A stretch of 64,000 nt of DNA from Phorcus lineatus (lineage: Eukaryota > Mollusca > Gastropoda > Trochida > Trochidae): NCBI GenBank assembly GCA_921293015.1, contig OV121084.1, forward strand, positions 53,927,864 through 53,991,863. Direction: 5' to 3'. Of this stretch, positions 23,433-34,699 are shown piece by piece. Position 1 is the first letter of the stretch. Every line of letters begins with the position of its first letter. The notes under the pieces were generated by a model. The model saw only the letters and a list, made by a program, of their open reading frames with translations, searched no databases and was not told the DNA's origin. Made by a program: the position numbers and the translations under genes.

Positions 23433-23925
23433 ATGATATCAAATGTAATTCTGATATTGATAGTGTTAGATAATAATAACTCAATGAGTTATAATAATCT
23501 GCCCCTAGCCACACTGGTACATTGGAAACAAAGACCTAATGGTAATAACACCCCCACCCCCCACCCCCCACCCCCCTTAATTGACAAACCTAATCACACA
23601 TTACTACAATCATTTAACGATAGACGCCAATTCTATTTGGCTAGTTCAAATGTGTGTCGGGGCCGGCTACATGATCCCGAATTAATAGTCTTTATAGAAA
23701 GAAGAGAAATCATTGATCTACATGAGCGTAAGACTTGTGAGCTAGATGAACTAGAACTGGAGGGATATACCCTTTACCTACATCATAGCAAGAACGCAAA
23801 GGAGATCAGGAATAATTGGCTTTGGTATTAGAAATAAATATTCAGTTTAAGCGTCTCTTCTGAGCGAGGATCACGATTACGTCGAAGCCGAAATAAAGAT
23901 CAAATACAGTTAAGACCTTCATTAA
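23433..23925 (+). pseudogene. LINE apurinic-type endonuclease remnant
   Basis: The open frame 23433-23831 contains PELIVFIERREIIDLHERKT followed by DELELEGYTLY. AP-endonuclease-type LINE proteins have the pattern DII-x-L-x-ET-x... then GY-x-(L/V)-(Y/H). The catalytic ET is replaced here by ER. After a frameshift, 23800-23925 reads RRSGIIGFGIRNKYSV, resembling the SGGI(G/A) strand that follows in the same domain. The CCCCCA repeat at 23551-23576 lies upstream and encodes a proline-rich segment. The function (target nicking) is lost. The assignment rests on pattern memory. Confidence 0.5.
23551..23576 (-). repeat. C-rich tract, G-quadruplex candidate on minus strand
   Basis: Four runs of five or six C separated by single A. 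On the minus strand this is four G-runs with single-base loops, the strongest type of intramolecular G4 pattern. Confidence 0.85.
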
Positions 23926-24652
23926 TAATTACAGACACAAATAAATTAACCTTTGCACAAATTACTCAATGTATATGTAACAGTAGATCGGAAAGAGATA
24001 AATTCACACTTCTTGTAGAGATAAGAGTGCAATACACATATTAAAAGTATTGTTTTTAAAAAAACATATTGATCGATATACGCGATAACACCACAAATTA
24101 AAAACTCTCCCCGAGAATTCTGGAAAATACTACACAGGAAGAAAGAAAGTGAAAGAGAAAATGTGGATCTTAACATATTTTATTTAATTCTATAAGAATT
24201 TGAATAATACGGAAAATCCGGATGTTGGTTTGAATGAGAAAATTTCCAAAATAATCGACGAAAAGCTGAAACATAAATGAGGGAAATAACTATTGAAAAA
24301 GTGCGTAAAGACACTTCAGCTCAAATAAAACTGCGGGATCTGATCTTATAGTAAATCAATAACTCGTACACTCATTTGTTTTTATCCATGGTGATGACGT
24401 CACTCTTTTGCGTTAACAATGGATTATTTCTGAAGAATTTACTGCACATGGACTCTTCCACTCAAGAGGGTTGTCAGGTTGAATGCAATAGAAAACCATT
24501 TCAGAATGAAAAAACTTTTTGACCGAATAAAAGGAAAGAAATGAACAAACAGCTCTACTGAAGCATTTCAATTAAATGATGTTTACATTACTTGTGATGC
24601 TGAAGGCAACTAGGCGAGTTTGCTGAGGAGTTGCTGAAATTACTGACTCGTT

Positions 24653-25669
24653 GACCCCAAGAATTACCGGGGAATAACACTTACATCATGCCTCGGCAAA
24701 CTGTTTGAGAAACTATTTCTTCAACGCATAGAGATGAAAATGAATAAAAATAATACTCATTTTCCTGATATGCTTCAATTTGGTTTCAGAAAAGAGCATG
24801 GGGCTGTCCTAGCAGCATATACTCTAATTGAAAGCATAAGCTATTACCTACAGAGAGATTAATTGATTTATGCAGCATTCCTCGACAATGAGAAAGCCTT
24901 CGAAAGAATTTGGCATGATGGACTTTTTTACAAACTGAATCACCTGGGAATACAAGGGCATGTTTGGCACTTACTTCACCAGTGTTACACCAATAGTATT
25001 GCGTTTGTCTCTTACGGCGGTGAACATTCAGACTTGTATGACATCCATCAAGGTGTGGGACAGGGCAGAGTTATCTCAGCATGGTTTTTTCTTGTCTTCA
25101 TAAATGATCTGATAATCTTACTCAGAGAAGCAAACTGCGGTATACAAGTGTATGGTATGGATATTCCAACTGTTCTGTTAGCCGATGATACTACGCTTGT
25201 CAGTACCTCAACACGGGGCTTACAATCTTTACTAGAAGTTGTTCATGAATATGCTTCGAAATGGCGCCTGACATACAACCCATCAAAAAGTACCATTGTA
25301 ATTTTTTCCAAAAATAAGCCCAAGATTGTTTCAAAGGATCTAAAACCTGGATGTCTTAATATTCCCAAATCTACATCTGTAAGTTATGGTGGCGTTCTCC
25401 TAACACGCAATCTCTCTTGTAAAGAAGTCGTAGATAAATACTGCCAAAAAGCACGACAAGGCGTAAATTCATTACGATCAATTGGAATGAGCAGCAGCGA
25501 TCTTCACCCTTCTGTCAGTGTCAGGATATGGCTGCGAATGATTTTAACAACAAGTCTATATGGCTGTGAGGTGCTATACAAAATTAGTGGTCAATGTGTT
25601 GATTTGCTTGAGGGAACCCAGATATTTTGCACGTACAGTACAAGGTTTAGACAAACGCTCACCCTGTGA
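24653..25669 (+). pseudogene. LINE reverse transcriptase domain
   Basis: The frame starts with DPKNYRGITLTSCLGKLFEK (RT motif 1), interrupted by TAA at 24860-24862. It continues with AAFLDNEKAFERIWHDGL (the palm, where the usual catalytic D of L-D-x-x-K-A-F-D is partly kept), GVGQGRVISAWFF, and LADDTTLVS, the catalytic YADD/FADD box with leucine in front. It then reads WRLTYNPSKS and the thumb. A frameshift around 25610 moves the reading into the next ORF. It resembles the CR1/jockey/I group of RTs; I cannot place the clade. Confidence 0.85.
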
Positions 25670-26423
25670 AACAACAATATCTAATATTGGCCTCTGGACC
25701 CTTCTTGGATATATTGACAAATGCAAATTATTATTTCTAGGACGCCTGTGTAATCTCAAATGTAAAAATACAGCAATGAATATATTTTGTGCCTCTGTTA
25801 CACAACCTTCTTTATCGAGTGCTGTAACAATAAATCTACTGAAAGTCGCAAAAAAATATAAACTTTCCAAATACATAACCTCTTATACTAAACATGGAGT
25901 TTTCCTTTCAAAACGCAAATGGAGAAAGGTGGTCTTTGACACAATCCAGGGATATGAAGAACAATTATGGCTCAACAAGGTCTCCATAAACGCTGGCATG
26001 TGCCGGTACAGAAAAATACACTGTAATCTATGTTATCATATATTATGGGATATAATATCTCTTTACCCACAGCACATGTACATCTTACAATTCTGTATTC
26101 GTATAGCATCCCGTAATATCATTTCAAATGCATGTTCACTGTGTGAAAAACATGCTAATGATTATGACTGTCATGTATTATTACATTGTGAAAAACTCAT
26201 GCAGAGCAGAAATCGATTTTTTTCTTATCTTATTGATCTTCTTGATGTCGAAACATATGTCGAATTTGAAATGTTGGACGAAGACGACATGTTGTCGTTT
26301 CTATTTGGAGGTGATACTCATCCTATTGAATGTTTAGAGACTCAAACCTGGACTGGCATCATCATTGCATTTGCAGTCTTTATGAACTCAGTCAGACAGC
26401 CTTTGCTACTTAGACTCAAATAA
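25560..26423 (+). pseudogene. LINE protein C-terminal domain
   Basis: 287 codons open. Real similarity begins near residue 17 (RYFARTVQGLDKRSPCE), after the frameshift. It contains CSLCEKHANDYDCHVLLHCEK, a C-x2-C ... H-x4-C zinc-like cluster, and closes with YLIDLLDVETY ... MLSFLFGG, parallel to the 330-residue protein at 11.15 kb. The role in such proteins is thought to be nucleic-acid binding. Confidence 0.75.
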
Positions 26424-26537
26424 CTTGGAGTGATTGTATATACTTGTTTCTCTATTGTTTTCTCTCTTTTATCTAAATTGTTCGTTTGTAAGTAAATGAT
26501 TATGTAAATCTTCGGAATAACATCTGGAGGAAATAAA

Positions 26538-26599
26538 GACTCTCTCTCTCTCTCTCTCTCCCTCTCCCTCTCCCTCTCCCTCTCTCTCTCTCTCTCTCA
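26538..26599 (+). repeat. CT/CCCTCT microsatellite, LINE tail
   Basis: Pure CT interrupted by four CCCTCT-type steps, starting directly after GGAAATAAAGA. It forms the junction to the minus-strand pseudogene. Confidence 0.85.
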
Positions 26600-27870
26600 T
26601 ATGACATTCAGCTAGTTCTCCAGTGTTGCTCCTTAATGACTGCAAGTAGAGCTCAAAGAGGTGAAGCATTCTTTCAATCTGAGGATTTTCTAAGAGATTC
26701 ACAAGATTTGCTTGAGTTGTTGCCTGATGTAGATCGCCTATCAGTTGTTTAATGTCATCTTCTGTTGTTGAAAAGGGAACTTGGTTGACATGACACAATT
26801 ATCAAAAGTTTTCGAGGCTAGTCGAAGAAGAGCTTCATAGATGAGTTTGTGCAATCTTACACCTCGATTACAGTGTCGTCCATCCATGACCCTGTCAATT
26901 GATCATTCAGAAATAAATCCACTCTCCACTGCAAGATTTCGTAACCCAGCATCTTGGAATCGCCTGCCCAGTATTCCCAGCAGATTGCAAATTGTGTGAA
27001 ATACACCCATCCTCAAAACAATGCTCTTGTGCAGTTGGGGTTGTTTCCAAATGATCTCAACTGACTTGGAATGAAGTGAAGAATACAAACTATTTTCTCA
27101 AATTAAAGGACATTTTTGATTTTGTGAGCTTGAGAAAGAATTTCATTTACTGTACTCAATTCTGTTGCAGATGCATTGATAGTTGGCAGGTATCCTATTA
27201 CATCTTTGGTTACGGAGATTTGGTCACGTGTCATGATGTTGAATCCTGTCCAAGAACTCACTGTCTGCTAATTACAGTTAATTTGACGAGCTAAAGACCA
27301 GTTCCAGTTTTTGCAAAGGGCTTACTTCATGGCAGATTGACTTTCAACAAGGGTTGGTTTCATCGTTGGTGGCCCTTCACGATTCCCAGCATTGTAAGGA
27401 GGCAGTAGGTTGGAAGTGGGAGGCATGCTTCTTTGTTTTTCCTTCGGTATTTGCACATCCAAGGCCTGCTTTGATTGTTCCAAAAGAAGACTCTGCACTT
27501 GCACTGCTGTACCATAGACACTGTGAGATGTTCCTTCACCACTCAGTGTTTCCTTAAGTCTGTCTATGTTGTCAAAAGGAAGAGTCGTTTGCACACCTGG
27601 ACAGATATCAGTAGGAATTGAAATACCAACAGTTTCTTCTATGGCTAAATTTTGAAGACACAGTGCTGTTTCTATCTCTTCCAACTTTGTATAAGATATT
27701 CCACGACCCAGCCTGTTGAGAATTTTTATCCTTTCAACATTTCCCATGGCTACAGAACATGTTTGGGAGTATAGAAAGTACCACCACTGACGTTGTACGT
27801 GACGTCCTGTGAGATTGATTGTATCAGTCGATGGGATTTGGAGGAGAAGGTTTTGACTTTGTCACCTGTT
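26600..27870 (-). pseudogene. Degraded copy of an uncharacterised metazoan protein family
   Basis: Collinear on the minus strand: QDVTYNVSGGTFYTPKHVL (about 27790-27850), then 27747-27322 with IKILNRLGRGISYTKLEEIE and FDNIDRLKETLSGEGTSH, then 27088-26903 with KSIVLRMGVFHTICNLL and GRRFQDAGLRNLAVESG. After a TGA comes MDGRHCNRGVRLHKLIYEAL, then 26798-26600 with LFELYLQSLRSNTGELAE. I recognise this order (TPKH, LNR-GHG-SY, ETLSG-T-H, FHT-G-RF-DAGL-ESG, YNRGVR-HK) from large unnamed predicted proteins in cnidarian and molluscan genomes; no function is known to me. Three or more frame breaks are present, and the C-terminal half is missing where the LINE CT tail begins. It could be a retro-copy or a mobile-element cargo. 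Confidence 0.6.
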
Positions 27871-27959
27871 AGTAGTCTGTGGTAGCAGACAGCTTTGTGT
27901 GTTGATGGCAGCCATTCAAGGGACCAGTCATTGCATTAAATTGTCAACTTTGATACATT

Positions 27960-28215
27960 TTCAAATGTATGCGTATTCAAATGTTAAAAATGATGTATTA
28001 TATATATATATTTAGAAAATATTGCCTTTCAAATTATTTCATTTATGATTATCGACTTCATTTAACAATGAATAATAGTTAAAAAATTTTAATTTAAACT
28101 TTTTTTTTAATAAAAAAAAATTGGAATGAATAAAAAAAATTTTTAATTTCTTTCTAAAACATATATTTTGAATATATGCAGATTAAAAAACTTTTAAAAT
28201 TTGTTTTCATTGATT
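27960..28215. repeat. AT-only low-complexity tract
   Basis: Very AT-rich, with runs of A and T and a TATATATATATAT stretch. No gene. Confidence 0.7.
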
Positions 28216-28317
28216 TTCAGTCTTTATAAAGGGATAAGTTGGGCGGCCATCTTGCATTAAGCCTCATTCTGAGTTTGAGCTACCAAGCCCACATGGCCAT
28301 CATACTTTTTTGATATG

Positions 28318-28362
28318 AAGGGACCATAAGCACTTTAAAAAACATAAAAGTGTTTGGTCCCT
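28318..28362. repeat. Short inverted repeat (hairpin)
   Basis: AGGGACCATAAGCACTTT and its near reverse complement AAAGTGTTTGGTCCCT are separated by about ten A-rich bases. It could be a transposon end or part of a folded repeat. The function is unknown. Confidence 0.5.
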
Positions 28363-30300
28363 CTGAGTGGTACCAAAAATTTGCCTGGCTCATGGCCTAT
28401 CTTGTGAATTAAGCGAGCTTGCGAACACACACTGAAAACACACAAGCTGACATTCGCACCATAATTTCGCACCATATGAGGAATTGGACAGCGGAGTAAT
28501 ACAAATTTTGTCTTAGCCTTTGAACGAGTATCATTGTGCATCGAGAAAAATTCTCATTCAAAATTTTACCGCACGTTTACTCGGCGACATTCACGATATT
28601 GAGGACTAGCAGCGCTAAAGCATTAAGAATGAAGCGTACACAGAAATAAAATCCACGTAAGGACACGAGATAAGAGTTATCTGCCTTATGAATTACCATC
28701 AAAAGGCGGGCGCCACGAGCCGACATTTGTTCGTGTCTCTTCGCCAAAATATGTAAACAACAGTTGTTGAGGTGAGGCTATATTTACAATGACAGTGCAT
28801 TCGCCCCTCACTTATCAAGTATGGATATATCGTTAGTGTTTAGTCGGGTTTGATATACGTCATGGTACCCTAAAATGAAAGAAATGTGAAATCTTGCGAT
28901 TGTCTAAAGCATCTCGTTGTGTTTGCTTCAGTTTAAAAGGCAAAGAACACTTCATGCGATGCTTATTTAAGAATCATAGAAAATCTTGACTGTAACAAAT
29001 GAGTATGTACTCAATTATTTCTTTTACTTTTATTGAATAAAGAAAACTAATATGGTAAGTAATATTTCATATAATTCGTCACTCGATTCCATGTGGAAAC
29101 CGAGCAAGTAGTTCAGGTGAATGTTCATACGACCTAGATCGGCTAAAAACTGTTCACACAAGTATGAACGGTTTTTTTAGAGTTCATGGGAAATATACTT
29201 CTGGAATTTAGATCACATGACCTTGCTATAAACCTATCAACGTTTAGGATTATATGTAAAACCGGCGTTCATTATGTCTTGTATGCTGAACTTACAACTG
29301 TATATCTGATGAAAGAATAAAGATATTTTTAAAATGTATTCATTTGAAATGCCATGATTTCAGAAGATTGTAAAATAAAACGTATTCTCCAGCGTCATTA
29401 TTTTTTCAACAGAAATTTTAATAAAGTATCACGTCCTCGCACTTCTGAGAGGTATCTCATTATATGTAATGTATTAAAAAACATTAAGATTGAGAATTTG
29501 AAAATTATAAATATTCAAGGAGTTCACACGGTAGGAATTACTGTCATGATTGGAGTTAGCTCAATAAAACTGTCCGAACATTCCGGAGTTTACAGGTCTA
29601 CTTCAATCATTATGTTAGGTTAATAATCAAACAATTTTGCGAAATCGAATAACTTAAATTTGACAGTTTAGTTTCCTTATATTTATCCATTTTATATTTG
29701 GAAATAGACCTATATATTTTATCTTAAAAATCAGTTACCCAAGACCGCAATATAGCATACAGTACCGTTGTAGGGACACGGTAAGCTGATGTAACAATTA
29801 TCTAAAAAAATATTGAAATAAGAATTAAACACTTGAAATAATTTGATTTTATGATCCACTGCTTCTTGTGCTTAACTTTGGGAATCTAAATTGTGACTAG
29901 TCCATGTGTAATCACATCGGAATCGTTAGTGCACTGAGGCAGTGCTGTAGAAAATAACGTTGCGCCGCCATGTCCATAGCTTTGTTTGCGTTCCTAGCCT
30001 CGTTCTCGTTCTCAAAATGGCGTCGCGTGAATAAGGTCTATTGAAGCTCCGGCTGGCATAGCTCTCGGCGTCTCTAGATCTGAAGCAAGCAAACCACCAC
30101 ACGCGATAAGGTCACCACGATTGTATAGTTTTCGAGCCATGTTCCGTGAAAGAAACAAAGTCATTAAAATTGGTCGTGTTTGTTGAATTTTAAACAAGAT
30201 TTGGAACCTGGATATATAATACCTGAACGCCACATCAATATATTCAGCATTTTCTGTTTGACATGTAACACAAATCAATGGATTCAATCATCTTTTTAAA
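28363..30300. other. Non-coding stretch with two GC-richer patches
   Basis: 28560-28760 and 29940-30130 are less AT-rich and carry CG-containing words (for example GGCGGGCGCCACGAGCCG), which could be exon or promoter relics. No ORF in them has a recognisable domain. Confidence 0.4.
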
Positions 30301-30359
30301 AATTCTCATTCATCATTGAACGTTATGTTTAAAGTGATATTTGAACTTCTGTTTCAGTA

Positions 30360-30527
30360 GCACAATCTGATATATATATATAAAGCATTATATATATAAA
30401 ACGAAGACTTCGTAAAATCTTCACCATGTATGCAATATATGTCCATTGTTTATATGCTACATGTTCATTCGTATGTGTATATATATGGGCCTGTGGCCCT
30501 CATGCATGATAAAGATTGATTGATTAA
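30360..30527 (+). repeat. LINE/SINE 3' end: hairpin plus ATTG tail
   Basis: GGGCCTGTGGCCC (30487-30499) forms a 5-bp stem, followed by CATGCATGATAAAGATTGATTGATT. A GGGCC-GGCCC hairpin with an AATAAAG/ATAAAG and an ATTG repeat is the usual 3' end of some CR1-like LINEs and the SINEs they move. No coding part is visible upstream. Confidence 0.5.
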
Positions 30528-30529
30528 TA

Positions 30530-32676
30530 ATTGTCGGCACATATCGATATGCATGTCACTCCCGAAGATGGGTCAAAATATTTTAATCTTGTAAGTATAT
30601 GTCCAATTTGTGATCAACTTCTAAACAACAGATTGACAGTGCTATATCTTTAGACGAATGGTAAGAACCACACACCATTTAGTGCTGTGCTTGTTTGTAG
30701 GGAACCAGTGACCCCTTGTTGCACAAGTTCAGTTATTGCTGAGATATTTTAAAGCTGTTTTGTTAAGGATTTTACATCTTCATTTTGTATTGTATTTTGT
30801 TTATCAAAGCATTATTTGGCCTTTCATCCGTTAGGTTAAGCCAATCAACAACAACAACATTTACATAACTTCTTTTAAATTATAAGCGGAACAAGACATT
30901 TCACGCACGAACTGATGGACAAACTGACTGTTGTATGACTTCGTATGGAGAGTATAGTTAACGGTATCTATTCTATTACATGATGCTCCCTTAAGAAATA
31001 TTATTCATGGCGTTATATGTCTTATCGTTGCTTTTCTGAGCAATACGTCTTATTCAACATCGTAAACCAGTGGGATATATGACATCATTGTTATGAAAGT
31101 GTAACAAACTAGAGAGAGCCTCCTGTTCACCCTTATCTACCCAATATTACCCATATGTGTAAACAATTTGGTATATATTCTCAAGCTGCAGAAAAACAAT
31201 GCCTCACTTGAGTCCAATATAAAGAGCTTTCATATACGCTACTACAGGTTATTATCACAAGAACTCTGCTGTAAATTATTGAAATGTCAGGGCGCGTTTA
31301 CGTCAGAAAGACTACATGTTCGTAAAGTGTGCTTATCAAGCACTAATTTTTGGTTTTCATAAGATAGACCACAGTCTGTTGATGCAAGATAATTAACGAT
31401 ACATATCTTATCAACAGATTTGCAATAACATATACAGAATCTATAACTGTAGATTATTCTTGTTCTTTTTCACTGAACTTTCAGATAGGGTTCAGGCTAT
31501 CTAATGTCAGCACTTGTTCAATGTTACTTTTAAAGTTGGCTTAACTTTAATTTTTTTATTTTAATTTAGTAAATAATGAATGACATAGGTTTTATCAGAA
31601 ATGGAAATGAAAGTTGGTTATCATGGTTATAAAGTTGTTTCAGTACGAATTATATCTCATTCCCATTGAGAGGCAAGTAATGAACCTGAAACACAGTTAT
31701 AAGCCCTGCGTTGAGATTTTACTTATGAATCTACATTCAGTGAAAGTTAATGTGTACATCAGCACAGCGGGATGAGTTCATCCTCACTTAACTATTGTTG
31801 ACCTTGATAAATAACCGTGGACGTAGCGAAATGACCGGGAGGGCGACTGCTTTTTGGTCAATATTGGTCAATGTGTATTTCAACAATTCATATCTTCCCA
31901 AACTAGTTAGATAGCCACTGAGAATATCAAATGAAAAGCCGTATGTCATAGCATTGCTTAATATCTATTGTATATAAATCCACCAATGAAGCAGTTACAC
32001 TTTTTATGTAATCTTTTCATTAAACATTTTGAATTCTAATTGCAACAATTTCCCCTTTTGCAATACCATTAACATGTCTAAAACACGACATGTAAAACCG
32101 TGTGATTGAATTTTTTTTGAATTTGCTGAAATAGGCAAAAGTGTTTAAAATGTTTGTGACATGTCGATTTGTAAACAGTGCTGATTTAATAAGAATTTGT
32201 TGATATAATTAAGATAAATAAAAAATCGGATTAACTATGTTGACAGCGTCTTGTCGCATCTGGGAATATAAAATACTTGATTTCAGCAGATTTCATAGAT
32301 TAATTTGAGTAAAGTGATGATTATTCTCTAAAAAAGATAACAATATCTCGTGAATTCAGTCCCATAATATGATAAAATCTTCTTACGATTTAAACAAAAA
32401 AACAAACTCGGTGCGTTCTCTTTGCACGCAAATGTTATGGTGTGCTTCGGAATGACCAACTAGAGATATCCTTAATTCTTTATCTATATCTAACTTACAT
32501 TGTCCTGAGTGGCATTCAAAATCTTTCGTTTTGAATCAGTTAACCAGTTACACATTAACAAAACTGGACTCTCTTACCGAGGAAACTATTAGTTTTCTTC
32601 AAGATGCCATATATTTGTATTCACAAGATCTTGAAAAGCACACACTTAACCGATCTGAGAGATGTATACGTTTCCA
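30530..32676. other. Non-coding AT-rich stretch
   Basis: No gene recognised. It ends at the target site of the long-TIR element. Confidence 0.5.
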
Positions 32677-32677
32677 G

Positions 32678-32687
32678 CATGTTTTCA
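32678..32687. repeat. Target-site duplication, left (CATGTTTTCA)
   Basis: Ten bases identical to 40308-40317, directly outside the inverted repeats. Confidence 0.85.
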
Positions 32688-33233
32688 CAACCTGGTTCCC
32701 TGGCCTCGTTCCGCTTGCGCTACAGTGAGGCCATGGCACTGGCTGTATAATGGCGCTGCGCAGAACAGCGATCCAAGATGGAGGACAAGGCAATTTTATG
32801 CATAGCGATCACAAATTCACTTCATTCTCGCTCTCCAGCCACGACATATTGAAGACAAGCATCTACCTAGAATGCAAATAAAATTAGAACTCGGAATATT
32901 GCCACATATATTTTTTGTTGCAAAGGGATATTGCTAAACATCATAATGTTTGCAGCGGAGCGATAGCCCCGCCCACCTGGAAATATAAACAATATAGTGG
33001 AAAGCTTCGGGCACTGTTTTTAACTATGACAGGTCGAAAATTGAAGAAATTGTTGTTTACTTGGTGTGGTGACAACTTGTTTCAAATACTGATAATGAAG
33101 GTGTAAAGCGATTTTGCGACATTTCCCCAAATCGACCCAATCAAAACCTTTCAACTACGACGCTCAGTACCACTGAGACACAACAACGACCAACTAATTA
33201 CAGCAATCAATTGCTAGTCGTATGGTCCAATTT
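32688..33233 (+). repeat. Left terminal inverted repeat
   Basis: Reverse complement partner of 39763-40307. It contains a 63-codon frame (32915-33106) that also occurs in the partner (39889-40080, minus); its conservation is explained by TIR identity and not by coding function. Confidence 0.9.
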
Positions 33234-33759
33234 CCGACATTCGAGATTTTTAAACTTGCATTTTACATCTTCAGTAGAACCGTGATGAAGATCACGAAGA
33301 ACAGTAATTTTAGGGTTAAAACATCTGTCCCCTAACTTCTGAAACTCTTTAATGACATTAAGAAGCACAATGAAAAAATGAATGCTTTTTCTTGTGTTTG
33401 TGTGTGTAAGTATGTGTGTGTTAGGCATGTAGAACTTGCAAAATTTCATAAATTGTAGACTTTCCATAACTGTTGGCGATATAGCAAGGATATCTCCCAT
33501 TATAACACACATTAGAGATTCGTCTTGCAGAAGCGTGATATATTTTTATTATTTAAACGGTTGTATTCAGCTAATAGAGATGATGATAACAGCTCCTGAA
33601 AACGAAAGATGTAAGTCATAACTCACATCATAGGACACATTTGAGCAACTGATTTTGAATTTATTCCTGTATTATATATATCCCTGCATTCTGACATTCC
33701 GATAGTCAAATGGAATTTAATGCTAAAAAACGGCAGAAAATGTGTTTTCTTTCAAAATG

Positions 33760-34285
33760 AATCATGCTCTTACTATGTGGCAGATATGAAAAAAATTGCT
33801 TATAAAAATTCTAGAAGTGAAGGCAAAGGGCCCTAGTAATATGGTATACGGAGAATGCGGAAGATTTCCGATTCACATTTTTGCTGAAGCAAGAATAATA
33901 ACATTTTGGATGAATCTTTTACAAATACCCTCTTATAGATATCCAAGGCAATGTTACGTTATGATTAGTTCGTATGATAAGAGCCGGAGGAAAGACAGAT
34001 TGGGTATCAAACATTCCGGAGTTATTAAATACGATTCGATATGGGGATATATATATGGGGATGGTAGAGTCAAAATGTTAATTTTCATTCAAATTCTTTT
34101 AATAATGTTACGCAGAGACTGAAAGATATTTCCACGCAAAAATGGGCTACGTCCCTATAGCTTTCAAACAATTGCTTATACTAATATACCTAATTCATTA
34201 AATATAAGGAAATCCCGGATTGCTTTTGCACGCTTCAGGTGCTCATCGCACGATTTAACAATAGATACTGAAAGCAACAAAAAAC
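33760..34285 (+). pseudogene. LINE 3' coding remnant inside the long-TIR element
   Basis: The frame 33796-34122 contains SNMVYGECGRFPIHIFAEAR followed by IITFWMNLL, and after a shift 34120-34280 reads SLNIRKSRIAFARFRCSSHDL followed by TIDTES. In the post-RT region of several invertebrate LINEs there is an M-V-Y-x-E-x-G-R-(Y/F)-P block and later a (K/R)-F-R-x-x-x-H-x-L-x-I-E-x-G-R block, followed by C-x-x-C; the latter end is missing here. No RT palm is present. It is a truncated, frameshifted relic on the plus strand. Confidence 0.6.
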
Positions 34286-34422
34286 AGAATTTGTTGGTTC
34301 AGTAATTTTAATTGCTTGGAAGTCGGAATAAATTTTTTATTTTAAGTCATCCGTTGTATACAGACCTGAGAAAAAGCCATCGTACACCAAAATACAGATC
34401 CTTGCAGAATTAGTTACCTGAA

Positions 34423-34550
34423 AACCGCGATCTGAATGCATTCTGAATGCATTCGACCGCGATCTGAATGCATTCGGAATGCATTCGACCGCAATCTGAT
34501 TGCATTCTGAACGCGTTCGACCGCGATCAGAATGCATTCAGATCGCGGTC
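34423..34550 (+). repeat. 32-bp tandem array, left
   Basis: Four contiguous 32-bp units starting 34423, 34455, 34487 and 34519. Each begins (G/A)ACCGC(G/A)ATC and contains the palindrome GAATGCATTC or a variant. The last unit is itself almost a perfect 32-bp palindrome (GACCGCGATC ... GATCGCGGTC). Confidence 0.9.
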
Positions 34551-34571
34551 AACCGCAGACAGATTGTGATC

Positions 34572-34661
34572 ACGGTCATTTGCGGTTTTTCGCGGTTTTT
34601 TGCGGTCTTTTGCGGTTATTCGCGGTCATTTGCGGTTTTTCGCGGTCATTCGCGTTCATAT
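34572..34661 (+). repeat. 10-bp tandem array, left
   Basis: Nine exact 10-bp steps of the consensus GCGGTYWTTY (first unit ACGGTCATTT, last GCGTTCATAT). The period equals about one DNA helical turn. Confidence 0.9.
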
Positions 34662-34699
34662 GTCATCCGCCCACGAAAATGACCGTTACCCTATAAAAT

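Larger units (their letters stand above)
23433..26599 (+). mobile_element. Long decayed LINE with CT tail
   Basis: A collinear endonuclease fragment (about 23600-23925), linker, RT (24653-25669) and C-terminal domain (25560-26423), then a 3' UTR, CTGGAGGAAATAAAGA and a CT microsatellite. It is the same family as 11195-12240 by this 3' motif and by the protein pattern KSQSYFCKTIQGL / GTQIFCTY..RFARTVQGLDKRS. Multiple stops and shifts show it is old. The 5' end is not defined. Confidence 0.75.

Noticed and set aside
23886..23900. AATAAAGATC word shared with 40436 as a repeat family
   Set aside because: Too short and AT-rich to be meaningful.
26469..26798. Minus frame with a long Arg-Glu repeat
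   Set aside because: The repeat is the translated CT microsatellite; only the part upstream of it belongs to the uncharacterised family remnant.
32915..33106. 63-residue frame as a gene
   Set aside because: Its only second copy is the inverted repeat partner; conservation follows from TIR identity and no domain is seen.
34423..34550. CRISPR-like array
   Set aside because: The 32-bp units are contiguous with no spacers, and the context is eukaryotic transposon sequence.
34337..34682. Frames with repeating HSDRGR / FAVIRGH residues
   Set aside because: They are translations of the 32-bp and 10-bp arrays, not proteins.
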